A program made the position numbers and the translations under genes. Positions 50,871 through 60,813 of a stretch of 64,000 nucleotides of DNA are shown piece by piece. Numbering within the stretch: position 1 is the stretch's first letter; every line of letters begins with the position of its first letter. The notes beneath the pieces were generated by a model. That model was not told the DNA's origin, searched no databases, and was given only the letters and a program-made list of their open reading frames with translations. This DNA is from Bacteroides cellulosilyticus (GTDB lineage: Bacteria; Bacteroidota; Bacteroidia; Bacteroidales; Bacteroidaceae). Location: the NCBI RefSeq assembly GCF_020091405.1, contig NZ_CP081903.1:5580501-5644500 (forward strand). The letters are read 5' to 3'.

Positions 50871-51794
50871 TTATTTCTTATTAACACGGAATTTCTCGCA
50901 ACCGTCTTTCAGGAAACCAACAATCTGTTGTGCAGCAGCAATACCGGCATTGATGTTAGCTTCAGCAGTCTGTGCCCCCATCTTCTTCGGTGTAGAGAAA
51001 TAACGGCCTACGAACTTGGCAGCAAATGTTTCGTGAGCTGCGGGCATGATATCAGTCATGTATTTCAGGTCACCGCGTTCTTCCATCAGCTGAATCAGTT
51101 CTGCTTCGTTGATAACTTCCTTACGTGCAGTATTTACCAATACACCACCCTTCGGCATTTTATTTACCAAAGCATAGTTGATAGAATTCTTCGTTTCAGC
51201 AGTAGCCGGAATGTGCAATGAAACTACGTCACAAGCAGAATAAAGCTCATCAGCAGAGTCAACAGCTTTCACGCCGTCCTTCTCAATCACTTCTTTCGGA
51301 CAGAAAGCATCGAAAGCAAAGATTTCCATACCGAAACCCTTGGCTATGCGAGCCACGTTGCGACCTACATTACCATAAGCGTGAATACCCAGTTTCTTAC
51401 CCTTCAATTCCGTACCGGAAGTACCGTTATACATATTGCGGACAGCCATCACCATCATACCGAAAGCTAGTTCGGCTACGGCATTAGAGTTCTGTCCCGG
51501 AGTGTTCATTACGCACACACCATGAGCAGTGGCAGCTTCCAGGTCTACATTATCGTAACCTGCACCTGCACGTACTACAATCTTCAGTTCTTTTGCAGCG
51601 TCCAATACTGCGGCATCTATAATGTCGCTACGGATAATGATGGCATTGGCATCCTTCACTGCGTCCAGCAACTGGGCTTTCTCTGTATATTTCTCCAACA
51701 AGGCAAGTTCATAACCTGCTGCTTCAATTTCTTTGCGAATACCGTCTACAGCTACTTTAGCGAACGGTTTGTCGGTTGCAATTAATACTTTCAT
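50871..51794 (-). CDS. serA: D-3-phosphoglycerate dehydrogenase (short form)
   Basis: This 307-aa enzyme oxidises 3-phosphoglycerate to 3-phosphohydroxypyruvate. The Rossmann loop is 'KKLGIHAYGNVGRNVARIAKGFGMEI', where AYGNVG stands for GxGxxG. The catalytic motifs are 'RAGAGYDNVDLEAA', 'LVNTARKEVINEAEL' and a His in 'PAAHETF'. There is no C-terminal ACT domain, so feedback by serine is not expected. serC lies 109 nt upstream, behind an inverted repeat. Confidence 0.93.
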   Translation of the reverse strand: MKVLIATDKPFAKVAVDGIRKEIEAAGYELALLEKYTEKAQLLDAVKDANAIIIRSDIIDAAVLDAAKELKIVVRAGAGYDNVDLEAATAHGVCVMNTPGQNSNAVAELAFGMMVMAVRNMYNGTSGTELKGKKLGIHAYGNVGRNVARIAKGFGMEIFAFDAFCPKEVIEKDGVKAVDSADELYSACDVVSLHIPATAETKNSINYALVNKMPKGGVLVNTARKEVINEAELIQLMEERGDLKYMTDIMPAAHETFAAKFVGRYFSTPKKMGAQTAEANINAGIAAAQQIVGFLKDGCEKFRVNKK

Positions 51795-51814
51795 GATTCT
51801 TATGATATTAAAAA

Positions 51815-51895
51815 AAGACTCACCACAGAGGACACAGAATACACAGAGTTTTTATTAATTATCCTCTGTGACCTCTGTGTACTCTGTGGTGAATA
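51815..51895. repeat. Imperfect inverted repeat of CACAGAG units between serC and serA
   Basis: About 30-nt arms rich in CACAGAG (51815-51846) and CTCTGTG (51864-51893) pair at most positions around an AT-rich centre. The RNA would form a long stem between serC and serA. Repeats of this CACAGAG type are common in Bacteroidetes intergenic DNA. Confidence 0.6.
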
Positions 51896-51903
51896 AAATA
51901 TTA

Positions 51904-52971
51904 TTAATGAAGTTTCTCAAATTCCTGCATGCAGTCAATCAAAGCCTGTACGCTTTCCTTCGGCATAGCATTGTAGCAAGATGCACGGAAACCACCCACT
52001 GAACGGTGTCCCTTGATACCTACCATACCTCTTTCTGTAGCAAACTTCATGAAGTTAGCTTCCAGTTCTTTGTATTCGGGAGCCATCACGAAGCAGATGT
52101 TCATGCGTGAACGGTCTTCTTGTGCGGCTGTACCTACGAACATCTTGTTGCGGTCGATTTCAGCATACAGCATATCTGCCTTTTCTATGGCACGGCGTTC
52201 CATTTCTTTCACACCACCCTGGGCCTTGATCCAACGCAAAGTCTGCAATGCAGCATAAATGGGAACAACCGGAGGAGTGTTGAACATAGAACCGCTGTCA
52301 ATATGTGTCTGATAGTTCAGCATCGTAGGAATATAGCGGGATACCTTACCCAAAGCGTCATTCTTCACGATAACGAAGGTTACGCCTGAAGGAGCCAGAT
52401 TCTTCTGTGCACCGCCATAGATACAGATATATTTAGACACGTCGATAGGACGGGAGAAAATATCGGAAGACATATCGGCAATCATCGGAACGTTTACATC
52501 CAGGTCTTCTTTAAGTTCAGTACCATAAATAGTGTTATTGGTCGTGATGTGGAAATAATCAGCATCAGCTGGCACTGTATAATCCTTAGGAATATAAGTA
52601 TAAGTAGACTCTGCGGAAGAAGCGACTTCAACTACTTCACCGAAAGCTTTGGCTTCTTTCATGGCTTTCTTAGCCCATACACCTGTATTCAGGTAAGCAG
52701 CTTTCTTTTCGAGGAAGTTGAAGGGGACCATGCAGAATTCCAAACTGGCACCACCGCCCAAGAACAGTACCGAATACCCTTCGGGGATATTGAGTAATTC
52801 TTTGAATAGTGCTACGGCTTCGTCCACAACAGGTTGGAAGTCCTTAGCACGGTGGCTGATTTCCATCAGTGAGAGGCCTGAGCCGTTGAAATCAAGAATA
52901 GCTTTTGCCGTATCCTCAATCACCTCACGAGGAAGAATAGAAGGTCCTGCATTGAAATTATGCTTTTTCAT
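51904..52971 (-). CDS. serC: Phosphoserine aminotransferase
   Basis: This 355-aa class V PLP aminotransferase converts 3-phosphohydroxypyruvate and glutamate to phosphoserine. It starts '[19 protein letters not shown]' and carries the PLP Lys190 in [12 protein letters not shown]. Other marks are '[13 protein letters not shown]' and the final '[17 protein letters not shown]'. The start at 52971 is used, not the upstream ATG at 52995. The 274 nt before it up to the helicase stop hold no recognisable gene. Confidence 0.96.
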   Translation of the reverse strand: MKKHNFNAGPSILPREVIEDTAKAILDFNGSGLSLMEISHRAKDFQPVVDEAVALFKELLNIPEGYSVLFLGGGASLEFCMVPFNFLEKKAAYLNTGVWAKKAMKEAKAFGEVVEVASSAESTYTYIPKDYTVPADADYFHITTNNTIYGTELKEDLDVNVPMIADMSSDIFSRPIDVSKYICIYGGAQKNLAPSGVTFVIVKNDALGKVSRYIPTMLNYQTHIDSGSMFNTPPVVPIYAALQTLRWIKAQGGVKEMERRAIEKADMLYAEIDRNKMFVGTAAQEDRSRMNICFVMAPEYKELEANFMKFATERGMVGIKGHRSVGGFRASCYNAMPKESVQALIDCMQEFEKLH

Positions 52972-53245
52972 TTGAAGTTTGTTTTGGTTATACAATTTCG
53001 TTCATTAATGTCTTTAGACCTTGCGAAATTACGGAAATATTTCTTTAAAACAAACCTTTCATAATGAAATTCTATTTTAACAGCGCATTTAGCTTACTTT
53101 TTTATGGTTTATACAGGATATATGCACCATTTTGTTATCCATACTTATCAAGAACGGACTTTTAGAAGAATCTAATAGTAATACGATTTTATTACTTTAT
53201 ATTCAGAAGTTTAAACGCAAGAAAAGTGAATATTTATAAGAAAAC

Positions 53246-54589
53246 TTACTTAGCTTCCTCAATTATCGTCTTTATTCCTTTAATTTTCTCACCTTGTATC
53301 AACATGAGCAGCTGTTTCATCTTACTACGGCGCACAGCTACGAAAGCATAGTGTTCTTTCACATCCACTTGTCCCACATCTTCACGCGCCAATCCACCTT
53401 TCTTATATAAGAAGCCGACAATATCGATTTTGTTCAGCTTATCTTTCTTTCCTTTACCTATATATAAGGTAGCCCACCGGGACTTGGCCGGCTTCGGCAG
53501 TACTTCCGGAAACTCAAAAATCTCGATATCTTCGGGAATGTATTCAGGAATCCGTTCTTCATCGTGCAGGATGAGGTAGGAATTTCCGTCAGCTTCCCAA
53601 CGAGCCGTACGTCCGTTGCGGTGCGTATAGGCTTCTTCATTGACAGGAAGATGATAGTGAACTACGTTTTCTATACCGGGGATATCCAGTCCGCGGGCAG
53701 CAAGATCAGTGGAGATCAATACGGCACAACTGCCGTTACGAAACTTATAGAGCGCCCGTTCACGGTCGGGTTGCTCCATACCGCCATGGAACATATCGCA
53801 TGGGAATTTCTTTGCTTGCAGATATCCGGTAACTCGTTCCACACTTTCACGATAGTTGCAAAATACAAGGGTAGAATGATAACCAAGCACACAAAGCAGG
53901 TTATAAAGAGTTTCCAGCTTATCTTTTTCGGGAGAAACAACTTTATGAAGTTTCAGGCGCGGTGCAAGGGCATCAGGATCCAGGAAATTCAGTTTGATAA
54001 GTTGAGAACCGTCAGCAGAAAGTTGGTCCTTGCCTCCTACTCCGGCAAATTGGGGAATTTCTTCAGCATCCGTAGCCGAAAGCAGAATACGCTTCTTTAA
54101 TGACGGTAACTGTCCGATCACTTCCGCCATTTCATCGTGAAAACCGAACTCAAGGCATTTATCGAACTCATCTATCACCAATGTAGTGACGGTAGCCGCA
54201 TCGAAATTCTCTTTCCGCAGATGATCGTTCATTCGTCCCGGTGTACCGATAATGACGGAAGGATGAATCCCCTTCATCGTCCTGTGCTCTTCCATCGCAG
54301 GACGACCACCGTAACAACTCATAGCTTTAAACGGGGTCCCCATGGATTTGAATACCGTTTCAATCTGCAATGCCAGTTCTCGTGAGGGCACCAGAACAAC
54401 GGCTTGTACGCCTTGCACATCCGTTTTCAAAGTCTGCACCAGCGGAAGCAGAAAAGCCAGCGTTTTACCCGATCCTGTGGGTGAAAGCAGCACCAAGTCT
54501 TTATTTTCACGGTAAGCTTCCCGGGTTGCCTCTTGCATCGGGGTAAGTTGCTCTATTTGCAGATTACGCAGTATATCTTGAATTTCCAT
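53246..54589 (-). CDS. DbpA-like DEAD-box RNA helicase
   Basis: This 447-aa helicase has Q motif 'LTPMQ', motif I SPTGSGKT, motif II DEFD (a variant of DEAD), motif III SAT and motif VI 'HRNGRTAR'. The C-terminal 75 residues ('WATLYIGKGKKDKLNKIDIVGF') are a DbpA RNA-binding domain, which in E. coli directs the enzyme to 23S rRNA hairpin 92. It therefore probably acts in 50S assembly. The promoter has a palindromic element shared with the 67-aa basic protein gene. Confidence 0.92.
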   Translation of the reverse strand: MEIQDILRNLQIEQLTPMQEATREAYRENKDLVLLSPTGSGKTLAFLLPLVQTLKTDVQGVQAVVLVPSRELALQIETVFKSMGTPFKAMSCYGGRPAMEEHRTMKGIHPSVIIGTPGRMNDHLRKENFDAATVTTLVIDEFDKCLEFGFHDEMAEVIGQLPSLKKRILLSATDAEEIPQFAGVGGKDQLSADGSQLIKLNFLDPDALAPRLKLHKVVSPEKDKLETLYNLLCVLGYHSTLVFCNYRESVERVTGYLQAKKFPCDMFHGGMEQPDRERALYKFRNGSCAVLISTDLAARGLDIPGIENVVHYHLPVNEEAYTHRNGRTARWEADGNSYLILHDEERIPEYIPEDIEIFEFPEVLPKPAKSRWATLYIGKGKKDKLNKIDIVGFLYKKGGLAREDVGQVDVKEHYAFVAVRRSKMKQLLMLIQGEKIKGIKTIIEEAK

Positions 54590-54608
54590 AATAATCTTTT
54601 GTTATGAC

Positions 54609-54660
54609 GAGCCAAAGATAATGCAAATTGGGCGTAGAACTTTCATGCATGTATGAAAAA
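54609..54660 (-). promoter_or_regulatory. Conserved promoter element with palindrome (copy upstream of the helicase gene)
   Basis: On the minus strand the near-palindrome TTTCATACATGCATGAAA is followed by a conserved stretch (CAATTTGCAT) and TATCTTTG. About 50 nt match the element at 47475-47525, with few changes. Confidence 0.65.
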
Positions 54661-54669
54661 GTTAATAAA

Positions 54670-54705
54670 AAAACTCCTGTTCAGCCGTAGCCTTGCAGGA
54701 GTTTT
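54670..54705 (-). terminator. Terminator after nqrF
   Basis: Arms AAAACTCCTG (54670-54679) and CAGGAGTTTT (54696-54705) pair over 10 bp. On the minus strand TTTATT follows. It ends the nqr operon. Confidence 0.7.
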
Positions 54706-54744
54706 CAAAAATATCGAAGTCATTTACCAATTTTAGCGTATGCC

Positions 54745-56019
54745 TTATCCGCCGAAGTTGTCGAACATCAAGTTCTGAGCCGGAACGCCGAGATCGTCGA
54801 GCATCTTCTCGACAGCTTTCGACATCGGGCCAGGACCACACATGTAGTATTCGATATCTTCGGGAGCTTCGTGATCCTTCAGATAAGTTTCGTAAATCAC
54901 CTGGTGAACGAAGCCCGGAGTATACTTCACGCCTGCTGCATCTGCTGCGGGATCCGGACGGTCCAGAGCCAGATGGAACGTAAAGTTCGGGAAATCCTTC
55001 TCGATTTGCAGGAAGTCTTCCAGATAGAACACTTCGTTCAGCGCGCGTGCACCGTAGAAGTAAGTCATCTTACGGTCTGTAGTATGCAATGTCTTCGTCA
55101 AGTGCATGATCTGGGCACGCAACGGAGCCATACCGGCACCACCGCCAATCCACATCATTTCCTTCTTAGAATCGAATATCGGGTGGAAGTCTCCGTAAGG
55201 ACCACTCATTATCACCTTATCACCCGGTTTCAGTGTGAAGATATAAGAAGAAGCGATACCCGCAGGTACATCCATAAAGCCTTGTCCCTGATCTTTCGGC
55301 TTGAACGGAGGAGTTGCGATACGTACCGTCAACATGATACGGTCGCCTTCTGCCGGATAGTTAGCCATAGAATATGCACGGATGGTTTCTTCGTTGTTAT
55401 CACACTTCAATGTAAACAAACCGAATTTCTCCCATGCCGGCAGATACTCGTCACCAATCAGGCTCTTGTCAATGTCCTTGTTATAGTCCATTGAGTATTT
55501 AGGTATCTTGATCTGTGCATAAGATCCCGGGATAAAGTCCATGTGTTCGCCCTTAGGCAACGCAACGATGAACTCTTTGATAAACGTAGCCACGTTCTTG
55601 TTGGAGATAACCTCGCACTCCCACTCTTTTACACCCAGTACAGACTCATCAATCTTGATGGCCATATCACTCTTCACTTTCACCTGGCAACCCAGACGCC
55701 AATGGTCTTGTACCTGTTTGCGGCTGAAATGAGGAACCTCGGACGGCAGGATTTCACCACCACCATCCAGCACCTGGCATTTACACTGTCCGCAAGAACC
55801 CTTGCCACCACAAGCGGAAGAAAGGAATATGCCGTTCACGGACAACGTATTCAGCAACGTGGAACCGGACTCTACGTCCAGCACATTGTCACCGTTGATA
55901 GTCAGTTTTACATTACCTGAAGGTACCAGGAAGTTCTTGGCAACCAGCAGGATAACGACAAGCAGCAGAATAACCACCAGGAATACTCCAATGCTCGCTA
56001 ATATTAAATTCATATCCAT
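54745..56019 (-). CDS. nqrF: Na+-translocating NADH:quinone reductase subunit F
   Basis: This 424-aa subunit takes electrons from NADH. An N-terminal membrane helix (about 4-27) is followed by a [2Fe-2S] ferredoxin domain with Cys70, Cys76, Cys79 and Cys111. Next are an FAD domain ('IRAYSMANYP') and an NADH domain ('GGAGMAPLRAQI', 'EYYMCGPGPM'). It is the last gene of nqrABCDEF, 19 nt after nqrE. Confidence 0.97.
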   Translation of the reverse strand: MDMNLILASIGVFLVVILLLVVILLVAKNFLVPSGNVKLTINGDNVLDVESGSTLLNTLSVNGIFLSSACGGKGSCGQCKCQVLDGGGEILPSEVPHFSRKQVQDHWRLGCQVKVKSDMAIKIDESVLGVKEWECEVISNKNVATFIKEFIVALPKGEHMDFIPGSYAQIKIPKYSMDYNKDIDKSLIGDEYLPAWEKFGLFTLKCDNNEETIRAYSMANYPAEGDRIMLTVRIATPPFKPKDQGQGFMDVPAGIASSYIFTLKPGDKVIMSGPYGDFHPIFDSKKEMMWIGGGAGMAPLRAQIMHLTKTLHTTDRKMTYFYGARALNEVFYLEDFLQIEKDFPNFTFHLALDRPDPAADAAGVKYTPGFVHQVIYETYLKDHEAPEDIEYYMCGPGPMSKAVEKMLDDLGVPAQNLMFDNFGG

Positions 56020-56038
56020 TGTTCTATTCCTTTCTTTA

Positions 56039-56665
56039 TTAGATGTTCAAACCAGAGAAACACATGAATGCCATTGCCATCAGACCTACTGTAATGAACG
56101 TGATACCCAAACCTTTCAGTGCGTCGGGCACGTCAGAGTAAGCCATTTTCTCACGAATAGCCGCCAGACCTACAATGGCCAGCAACCAGCCAATACCGGA
56201 ACCGAGTGCATAAGAGATGGCATCCCATACGTCACCGATGTATTTCGGATCGCTCTCGCCCACATTGATACGTTGCTGCATGAACAGCGAAGCACCCATG
56301 ATGGCACAGTTTACGGCAATCAGCGGCAAGAAGATACCCAGTGAAGCATAGAGAGAGGGACTGAAACGTTCCACAACCATCTCTACCAACTGCACGATAC
56401 CGGCAATTACCGCGATGAAAAGAATAAAACTCAGGAAGCTGAGGTCAACGCCTTCAATGATAGCGTTGGCAGCCAGTACCTTGGTTTGCAACAAGTAGTT
56501 GACCGGAAGCGTAACCACCAATACGAAAGTTACGGCGATACCCAGTCCTACTGCAGTTTTCACGTTCTTAGATACAGCCAAGTAAGAGCACATACCCAGG
56601 AAGAACGCAAATATCATGTTGTCCACGAATATGGAGCGGACAAATAAACTTATTAAATGTTCCAT
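56039..56665 (-). CDS. nqrE: Na+-translocating NADH:quinone reductase subunit E
   Basis: This 208-aa membrane subunit has six hydrophobic helices. The motifs '[17 protein letters not shown]' and '[10 protein letters not shown]' contain the Cys residues that hold an Fe centre between NqrD and NqrE. It is homologous to NqrD and RnfA. Confidence 0.97.
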   Translation of the reverse strand: MEHLISLFVRSIFVDNMIFAFFLGMCSYLAVSKNVKTAVGLGIAVTFVLVVTLPVNYLLQTKVLAANAIIEGVDLSFLSFILFIAVIAGIVQLVEMVVERFSPSLYASLGIFLPLIAVNCAIMGASLFMQQRINVGESDPKYIGDVWDAISYALGSGIGWLLAIVGLAAIREKMAYSDVPDALKGLGITFITVGLMAMAFMCFSGLNI

Positions 56666-56673
56666 AATTCTTT

Positions 56674-56705
56674 GAATTAAGAATTAAGAATTAAGAATTA
56701 AGAAT
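56674..56705. repeat. 7-nt tandem repeat (AATTAAG) between nqrE and nqrD
   Basis: GAATTAA is repeated about four times in a row from 56674. A second, T-rich block (ATTCTTCATTC) follows at 56731-56761. These lie in the 101-nt gap between nqrE and nqrD, the longest gap in the operon. Confidence 0.75.
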
Positions 56706-56766
56706 TTCTATGCAGCGCCATAGTGCCGCCAATTCTTCATTCATCATTCTTCATTCTTCATTTATA

Positions 56767-57402
56767 TTACTTTTCTTGCAATTCTTTGTGACGGGCACGT
56801 TGATACCAGATGATACAAGCACAGATGATCAAAGCCATCGGCGGCATCAGCATCAAGCCGTTGTTCACATAACCCAGGTTTGTCAGCCATTCATAGTTCA
56901 GAATATTGAAACCGAGCAATGTACCGGAACCTAACAGTTCGCGGAAGAAAGCTACGATAATCAAAATCTTGGCATATCCCAAACCGTTACCTATACCATC
57001 GAGGCAAGATTCCCACGGACCGTTCTGCATGGCAAACGCTTCCAGACGTCCCATCAGGATACAGTTTGTGATAATCAGACCTACATAAACAGAAAGCTGC
57101 ACACTTACGTCATAAGCAAACGCTTTCAGAACTTCACTTACGATGGTTACCAAAGCGGCTACCACAACCAACTGAACGATGATGCGGATACGGTTGGGGA
57201 TGGTTTTGCGCAACAACGAGATAACCACATTAGAGAAAGCCGTAATCACTGTTACCGAAAGCCCCATTACGATGGCAGGTTCCAGTTTGGCAGTTACAGC
57301 CAGTGCAGAACAGATACCCAGCACCTGTACGGTAACAGGGTTGTTCATGCCCAGCGGGGTTGAGAATACTTCTCTATTTTTCTTTGAAAATAACTGTCCC
57401 AT
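56767..57402 (-). CDS. nqrD: Na+-translocating NADH:quinone reductase subunit D
   Basis: This 211-aa membrane subunit has about six helices. '[23 protein letters not shown]' and '[17 protein letters not shown]' carry the paired Cys ligands. It starts 5 nt after nqrC. Confidence 0.97.
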   Translation of the reverse strand: MGQLFSKKNREVFSTPLGMNNPVTVQVLGICSALAVTAKLEPAIVMGLSVTVITAFSNVVISLLRKTIPNRIRIIVQLVVVAALVTIVSEVLKAFAYDVSVQLSVYVGLIITNCILMGRLEAFAMQNGPWESCLDGIGNGLGYAKILIIVAFFRELLGSGTLLGFNILNYEWLTNLGYVNNGLMLMPPMALIICACIIWYQRARHKELQEK

Positions 57403-57407
57403 ATCCT

Positions 57408-58094
57408 TTATTCCTCATCATTATTGGTTAAAAAACTCTTGTAACTATTCAGACAAGCTTTCAGCATGGCATCTACACCTACAGAAGTAATCGTACCACC
57501 GGAGATACCGTCCACCTGGTAATCAGGTTTTTCCACCTTACCGTTCTTCACGACGCCCAGGGCAACTTCACCATTGTCCAGCGTCTTTTTGCCCAGGAAT
57601 TCATCTTGAAAGTGTTGTCCGGCGATTTCGGCACCCAGACCCGGAGTTTCACTGGCATGAGAGAAGTAAACACCGTAAACGGTATCCTTGTCACTGTTCA
57701 GTGCAACATATCCCCAGATAGCACCCCAAAGACCGGCACCGTAAACAGGGAATACATATTTAGTTTCTCCATTTACTTCTGCAACGAATACGTGCAGGCG
57801 CTGGTGTTCTTTAGCTTCTTTTTCGTAGCCGGTAGCAAATGCTCCGGTGTTCTCGGTCAGAGTACCGTCTACGTTCATCAGCATATCTCCTTTTACATAC
57901 TTATTATATTCAGCCTCGGCATCTTCCACATTCTTGATGTTCAATGCAGCGAGTATTTGCTTCTTCGTATCCAGTTCCACGTTTTTATCCTGAATGCTTC
58001 TCAGTGAGGAACTAACGAATGCCAGCAAGAATGCCACGATAACAACCATTACCGAAGCATAAATGATAGTATAACTATTACTATTGGTATTCAT
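57408..58094 (-). CDS. nqrC: Na+-translocating NADH:quinone reductase subunit C
   Basis: This 228-aa subunit has one N-terminal membrane helix and a periplasmic FMN-binding domain. FMN is bound covalently through a Thr in the motif '[10 protein letters not shown]'. The start at 58094 (MNTNSNSY) follows nqrB by 13 nt. Confidence 0.96.
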   Translation of the reverse strand: MNTNSNSYTIIYASVMVVIVAFLLAFVSSSLRSIQDKNVELDTKKQILAALNIKNVEDAEAEYNKYVKGDMLMNVDGTLTENTGAFATGYEKEAKEHQRLHVFVAEVNGETKYVFPVYGAGLWGAIWGYVALNSDKDTVYGVYFSHASETPGLGAEIAGQHFQDEFLGKKTLDNGEVALGVVKNGKVEKPDYQVDGISGGTITSVGVDAMLKACLNSYKSFLTNNDEE

Positions 58095-58107
58095 TTTCTT
58101 CGGTATT

Positions 58108-59277
58108 TTAATTGTTAGACTTAATTGCACGTTTCTCGCGACGACTGATATTGCCCTGTACTACACAGTAGTCAATCAGCGGAGCGAAGATGTTCATCAG
58201 CAGGATGGCAAGCATCATACCTTCGGGATAACCGGGGTTCAGCACACGGATCACGATTGCCATGACGCCAATCAGGAAACCGAAGATGTACTTACCCGTC
58301 TCGGTACGTGCCGAAGTTACAGGATCGGTAGCCATAAATACGGCACCGAAGCAGAAACCACCCAGCACGAGGTGTTCGTACCAAGGCATCTGAGCCATCG
58401 GAGTGTCAGGACCGATAGCATTGAATACCCAAGCCATGAACGCACCGCCCACGAATACGGAGAACATCGTCTTCCAGCTTGCGATACCCGTTGCCAGCAA
58501 CAGGATAGCACCCAGAGCGATAGCAATTACACTGGTCTCACCGATAGAACCCGGTATCAAGCCCGTCACCATATCCCAGGAGAATGGTGGCACAGCCCCC
58601 GAAGTGGCAGCCGCACCCAACGGAGTAGCTACGGTCAGTCCGTCAACCGCTTGTCCCAGACCGAAGATTGTGTCGCCTGATACCCAAACGGCATCACCGG
58701 ACATCTTCGTAGGATATGCAAAGAAAAGGAATGCACGAGTGATCAGGGCAACGTTGAACACGTTCATACCCGTACCACCGAATACTTCTTTAGCAAAAAT
58801 TACAGAGAATGCAGTAGCCACCGCCAGAATCCACAGCGGACAGTCTACCGGAACAATCATAGGAATCAGGATACCGGAAACGAGGAAACCTTCCTGGATT
58901 TCTTCTTTCTTCCACTGAGCCACAACAAACTCAATGCCCAGACCTACTACATAAGAAACGATGATTTTAGGCAATACAGCCAGAAAACCGTAGGCAAACA
59001 TTTCAATGAAGCTACCTGTAGCACCGGTATTCGTGAAATGCTGATAACCTACGTTATACATACCGAACAACAACGCCGGTACCAACGCAATGACCACCAT
59101 CGACATAATGCGCTTGCTGTCGATAGCGTCGTGAATGTGCGTTCCCGATTTCGAAGTCGTGCTGGGGACGAACAGGAATGTTTCGAATCCGTCGAACACA
59201 GACTGGAATGCGTGGAATTTGCCGCCCTCTTCAAAGTTCGGCTTTATCTTGTCGAGATAATTTCTTAACGCTTTCAT
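58108..59277 (-). CDS. nqrB: Na+-translocating NADH:quinone reductase subunit B
   Basis: This 389-aa membrane subunit has about ten helices and carries a covalent FMN on a Thr in 'FMATDPVTSART'. A riboflavin site and the Na+ path lie in this subunit. 'HIHDAIDSKRIMSMV' near the N-terminus is typical. Confidence 0.97.
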   Translation of the reverse strand: MKALRNYLDKIKPNFEEGGKFHAFQSVFDGFETFLFVPSTTSKSGTHIHDAIDSKRIMSMVVIALVPALLFGMYNVGYQHFTNTGATGSFIEMFAYGFLAVLPKIIVSYVVGLGIEFVVAQWKKEEIQEGFLVSGILIPMIVPVDCPLWILAVATAFSVIFAKEVFGGTGMNVFNVALITRAFLFFAYPTKMSGDAVWVSGDTIFGLGQAVDGLTVATPLGAAATSGAVPPFSWDMVTGLIPGSIGETSVIAIALGAILLLATGIASWKTMFSVFVGGAFMAWVFNAIGPDTPMAQMPWYEHLVLGGFCFGAVFMATDPVTSARTETGKYIFGFLIGVMAIVIRVLNPGYPEGMMLAILLMNIFAPLIDYCVVQGNISRREKRAIKSNN

Positions 59278-59308
59278 TTATAAGTATTAATTATATAAGT
59301 ATTAATTA

Positions 59309-60664
59309 TTAGGCCATTTCGGCGCGAAGCATGTCAAGCCCTGCACGAACGATACGTTGAACTTCTACCTTCGAAGAGCAAACGAATTCGCAGAGGGCAA
59401 AATCCTCGGGAGCTACTTCGTAGATTCCCAAAGCCTCCATACGGTCGATGTCACCTGCAATGATAGCTTTCACCAGATATTCGGGGAAGATATCCATCGG
59501 GAATACACGGTCGTACTCATTGGACATGATCATGTGGCGTTCACCACCCTTGATGCGGGCATCCAGCACATATTCCTTGTTGTTACCCAGCAACCAGCTG
59601 AAGTAAGAACGGTTCACGCTGAACTGATTGAAACGCGGCATAATCCAACCCAGCATTTCGTGGATGTCATCGCCTTCGGGGATCACCGTCAGCTGGCTGT
59701 CGAATGCGCCGAGGAAAGCGTTTGGAGAAACCTTCTTGCCTGTAAGCACATTACCGCTGATGTAGCGCAAGTCTCCCTTGCCCGAACTCACGTTTCCACT
59801 GAATACGTTTGTCAGCAAAGCACCTACTTTCAGTTTGCAGTATGCAGGTTTCAACACTTCGGAACCTGTAACGGCCACTTTGCGCGTCATGTCCACACGT
59901 CCTGTATTGAACAGGCGTCCGATGAATATAACGGCTTCCGGACTGATTGTCCACACAGTTTCGCCTTTCACGATAGGAGAAATGTGGTTGATCTGTACGC
60001 CTACATTGCCGGCCGGGTTCGGTCCGTCAAATGCGTTAATCGTTACATTCTTAGCTTGCGTCAACGCGGTTGCCTTTTGTTTTACACTAATACTCAGATA
60101 CGTCTTTGCCATCTTGGAAAGAGCATCCAATCCTGTCTGGAAGTTTGCTTCCTCGCCTTTCAGAACGAATTCGAAATCGGGTGCCAGCGGGTTACTGTCG
60201 AAGGCCGAAACAAAGATAGCTTTCGGATACATCGTGGGATCAGCAATCACGTCATAGGGACGCTGACGGATGAACGCGAACATACCCGCTTCCAGCAATG
60301 CGGCTTTCACTGACTCGCCGTTCAGGGAACTCACGTTTTTCTTACCGAATTCTTCATAGTCTTGCTCAGCTGCAGCTTCAACGACAATGTTCAGCACTTT
60401 ACGACGTGCGCCGCGCTCCACACTTGTCACTACGCCGCTAACGGGCGAAACAAATTTCAATTCAGGATGATTCTTGTCGATAAACAAGGGTCCTCCGGCC
60501 ATCACATATTCCTGTTCTTTGACTACTACCTTCGGAGTAATACCCGTAAAATCTTCAGGAACCAATGCGTAGAATCCCGGTTCTTTCACAGACATAAACT
60601 CCTGAGAAGCCTTACCTTTCAGGTTGATGTCAAGGCCTTTACGTAACTTAATTACATTTGCCAT
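59309..60664 (-). CDS. nqrA: Na+-translocating NADH:quinone reductase subunit A
   Basis: This 451-aa peripheral subunit is involved in quinone binding. It starts at 60664 (MANVIKLRKGLDINLKGK), since the frame upstream is AT-rich leader. It has the conserved 'ALVPEDFTGITPKVVVKEQ' and 'RPYDVIADPTMYPKAIFVSAFD'. It is the first gene of the operon. A -7 box (TACTTTTG at 60708-60701 on the minus strand) lies about 36 nt upstream. Confidence 0.97.
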   Translation of the reverse strand: MANVIKLRKGLDINLKGKASQEFMSVKEPGFYALVPEDFTGITPKVVVKEQEYVMAGGPLFIDKNHPELKFVSPVSGVVTSVERGARRKVLNIVVEAAAEQDYEEFGKKNVSSLNGESVKAALLEAGMFAFIRQRPYDVIADPTMYPKAIFVSAFDSNPLAPDFEFVLKGEEANFQTGLDALSKMAKTYLSISVKQKATALTQAKNVTINAFDGPNPAGNVGVQINHISPIVKGETVWTISPEAVIFIGRLFNTGRVDMTRKVAVTGSEVLKPAYCKLKVGALLTNVFSGNVSSGKGDLRYISGNVLTGKKVSPNAFLGAFDSQLTVIPEGDDIHEMLGWIMPRFNQFSVNRSYFSWLLGNNKEYVLDARIKGGERHMIMSNEYDRVFPMDIFPEYLVKAIIAGDIDRMEALGIYEVAPEDFALCEFVCSSKVEVQRIVRAGLDMLRAEMA

Positions 60665-60740
60665 GCGTTTATATAAAATAATGGTTTCATTAATTTGCCG
60701 CAAAAGTAGCAAAAAAGAACGTGAATAAAGAGCAAAAAAG

Positions 60741-60774
60741 AAAGGAATTACGGATAAATTTCCGTAATTCCTTT
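60741..60774 (-). terminator. Terminator after the C1 peptidase gene
   Basis: A perfect 14-bp stem (60741-60754 with 60761-60774) and 6-nt loop are followed on the minus strand by CTTTTTTGC. Confidence 0.85.
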
Positions 60775-60813
60775 CGTTAACGAACACGATGATAACAAGA
60801 TGAGTTATCGTGT

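Noticed and set aside
51815..51895. Invertible promoter (phase-variation switch) between serC and serA
   Set aside because: The inverted repeat is imperfect and its centre is only about 15 nt, with no promoter and no recombinase gene nearby.
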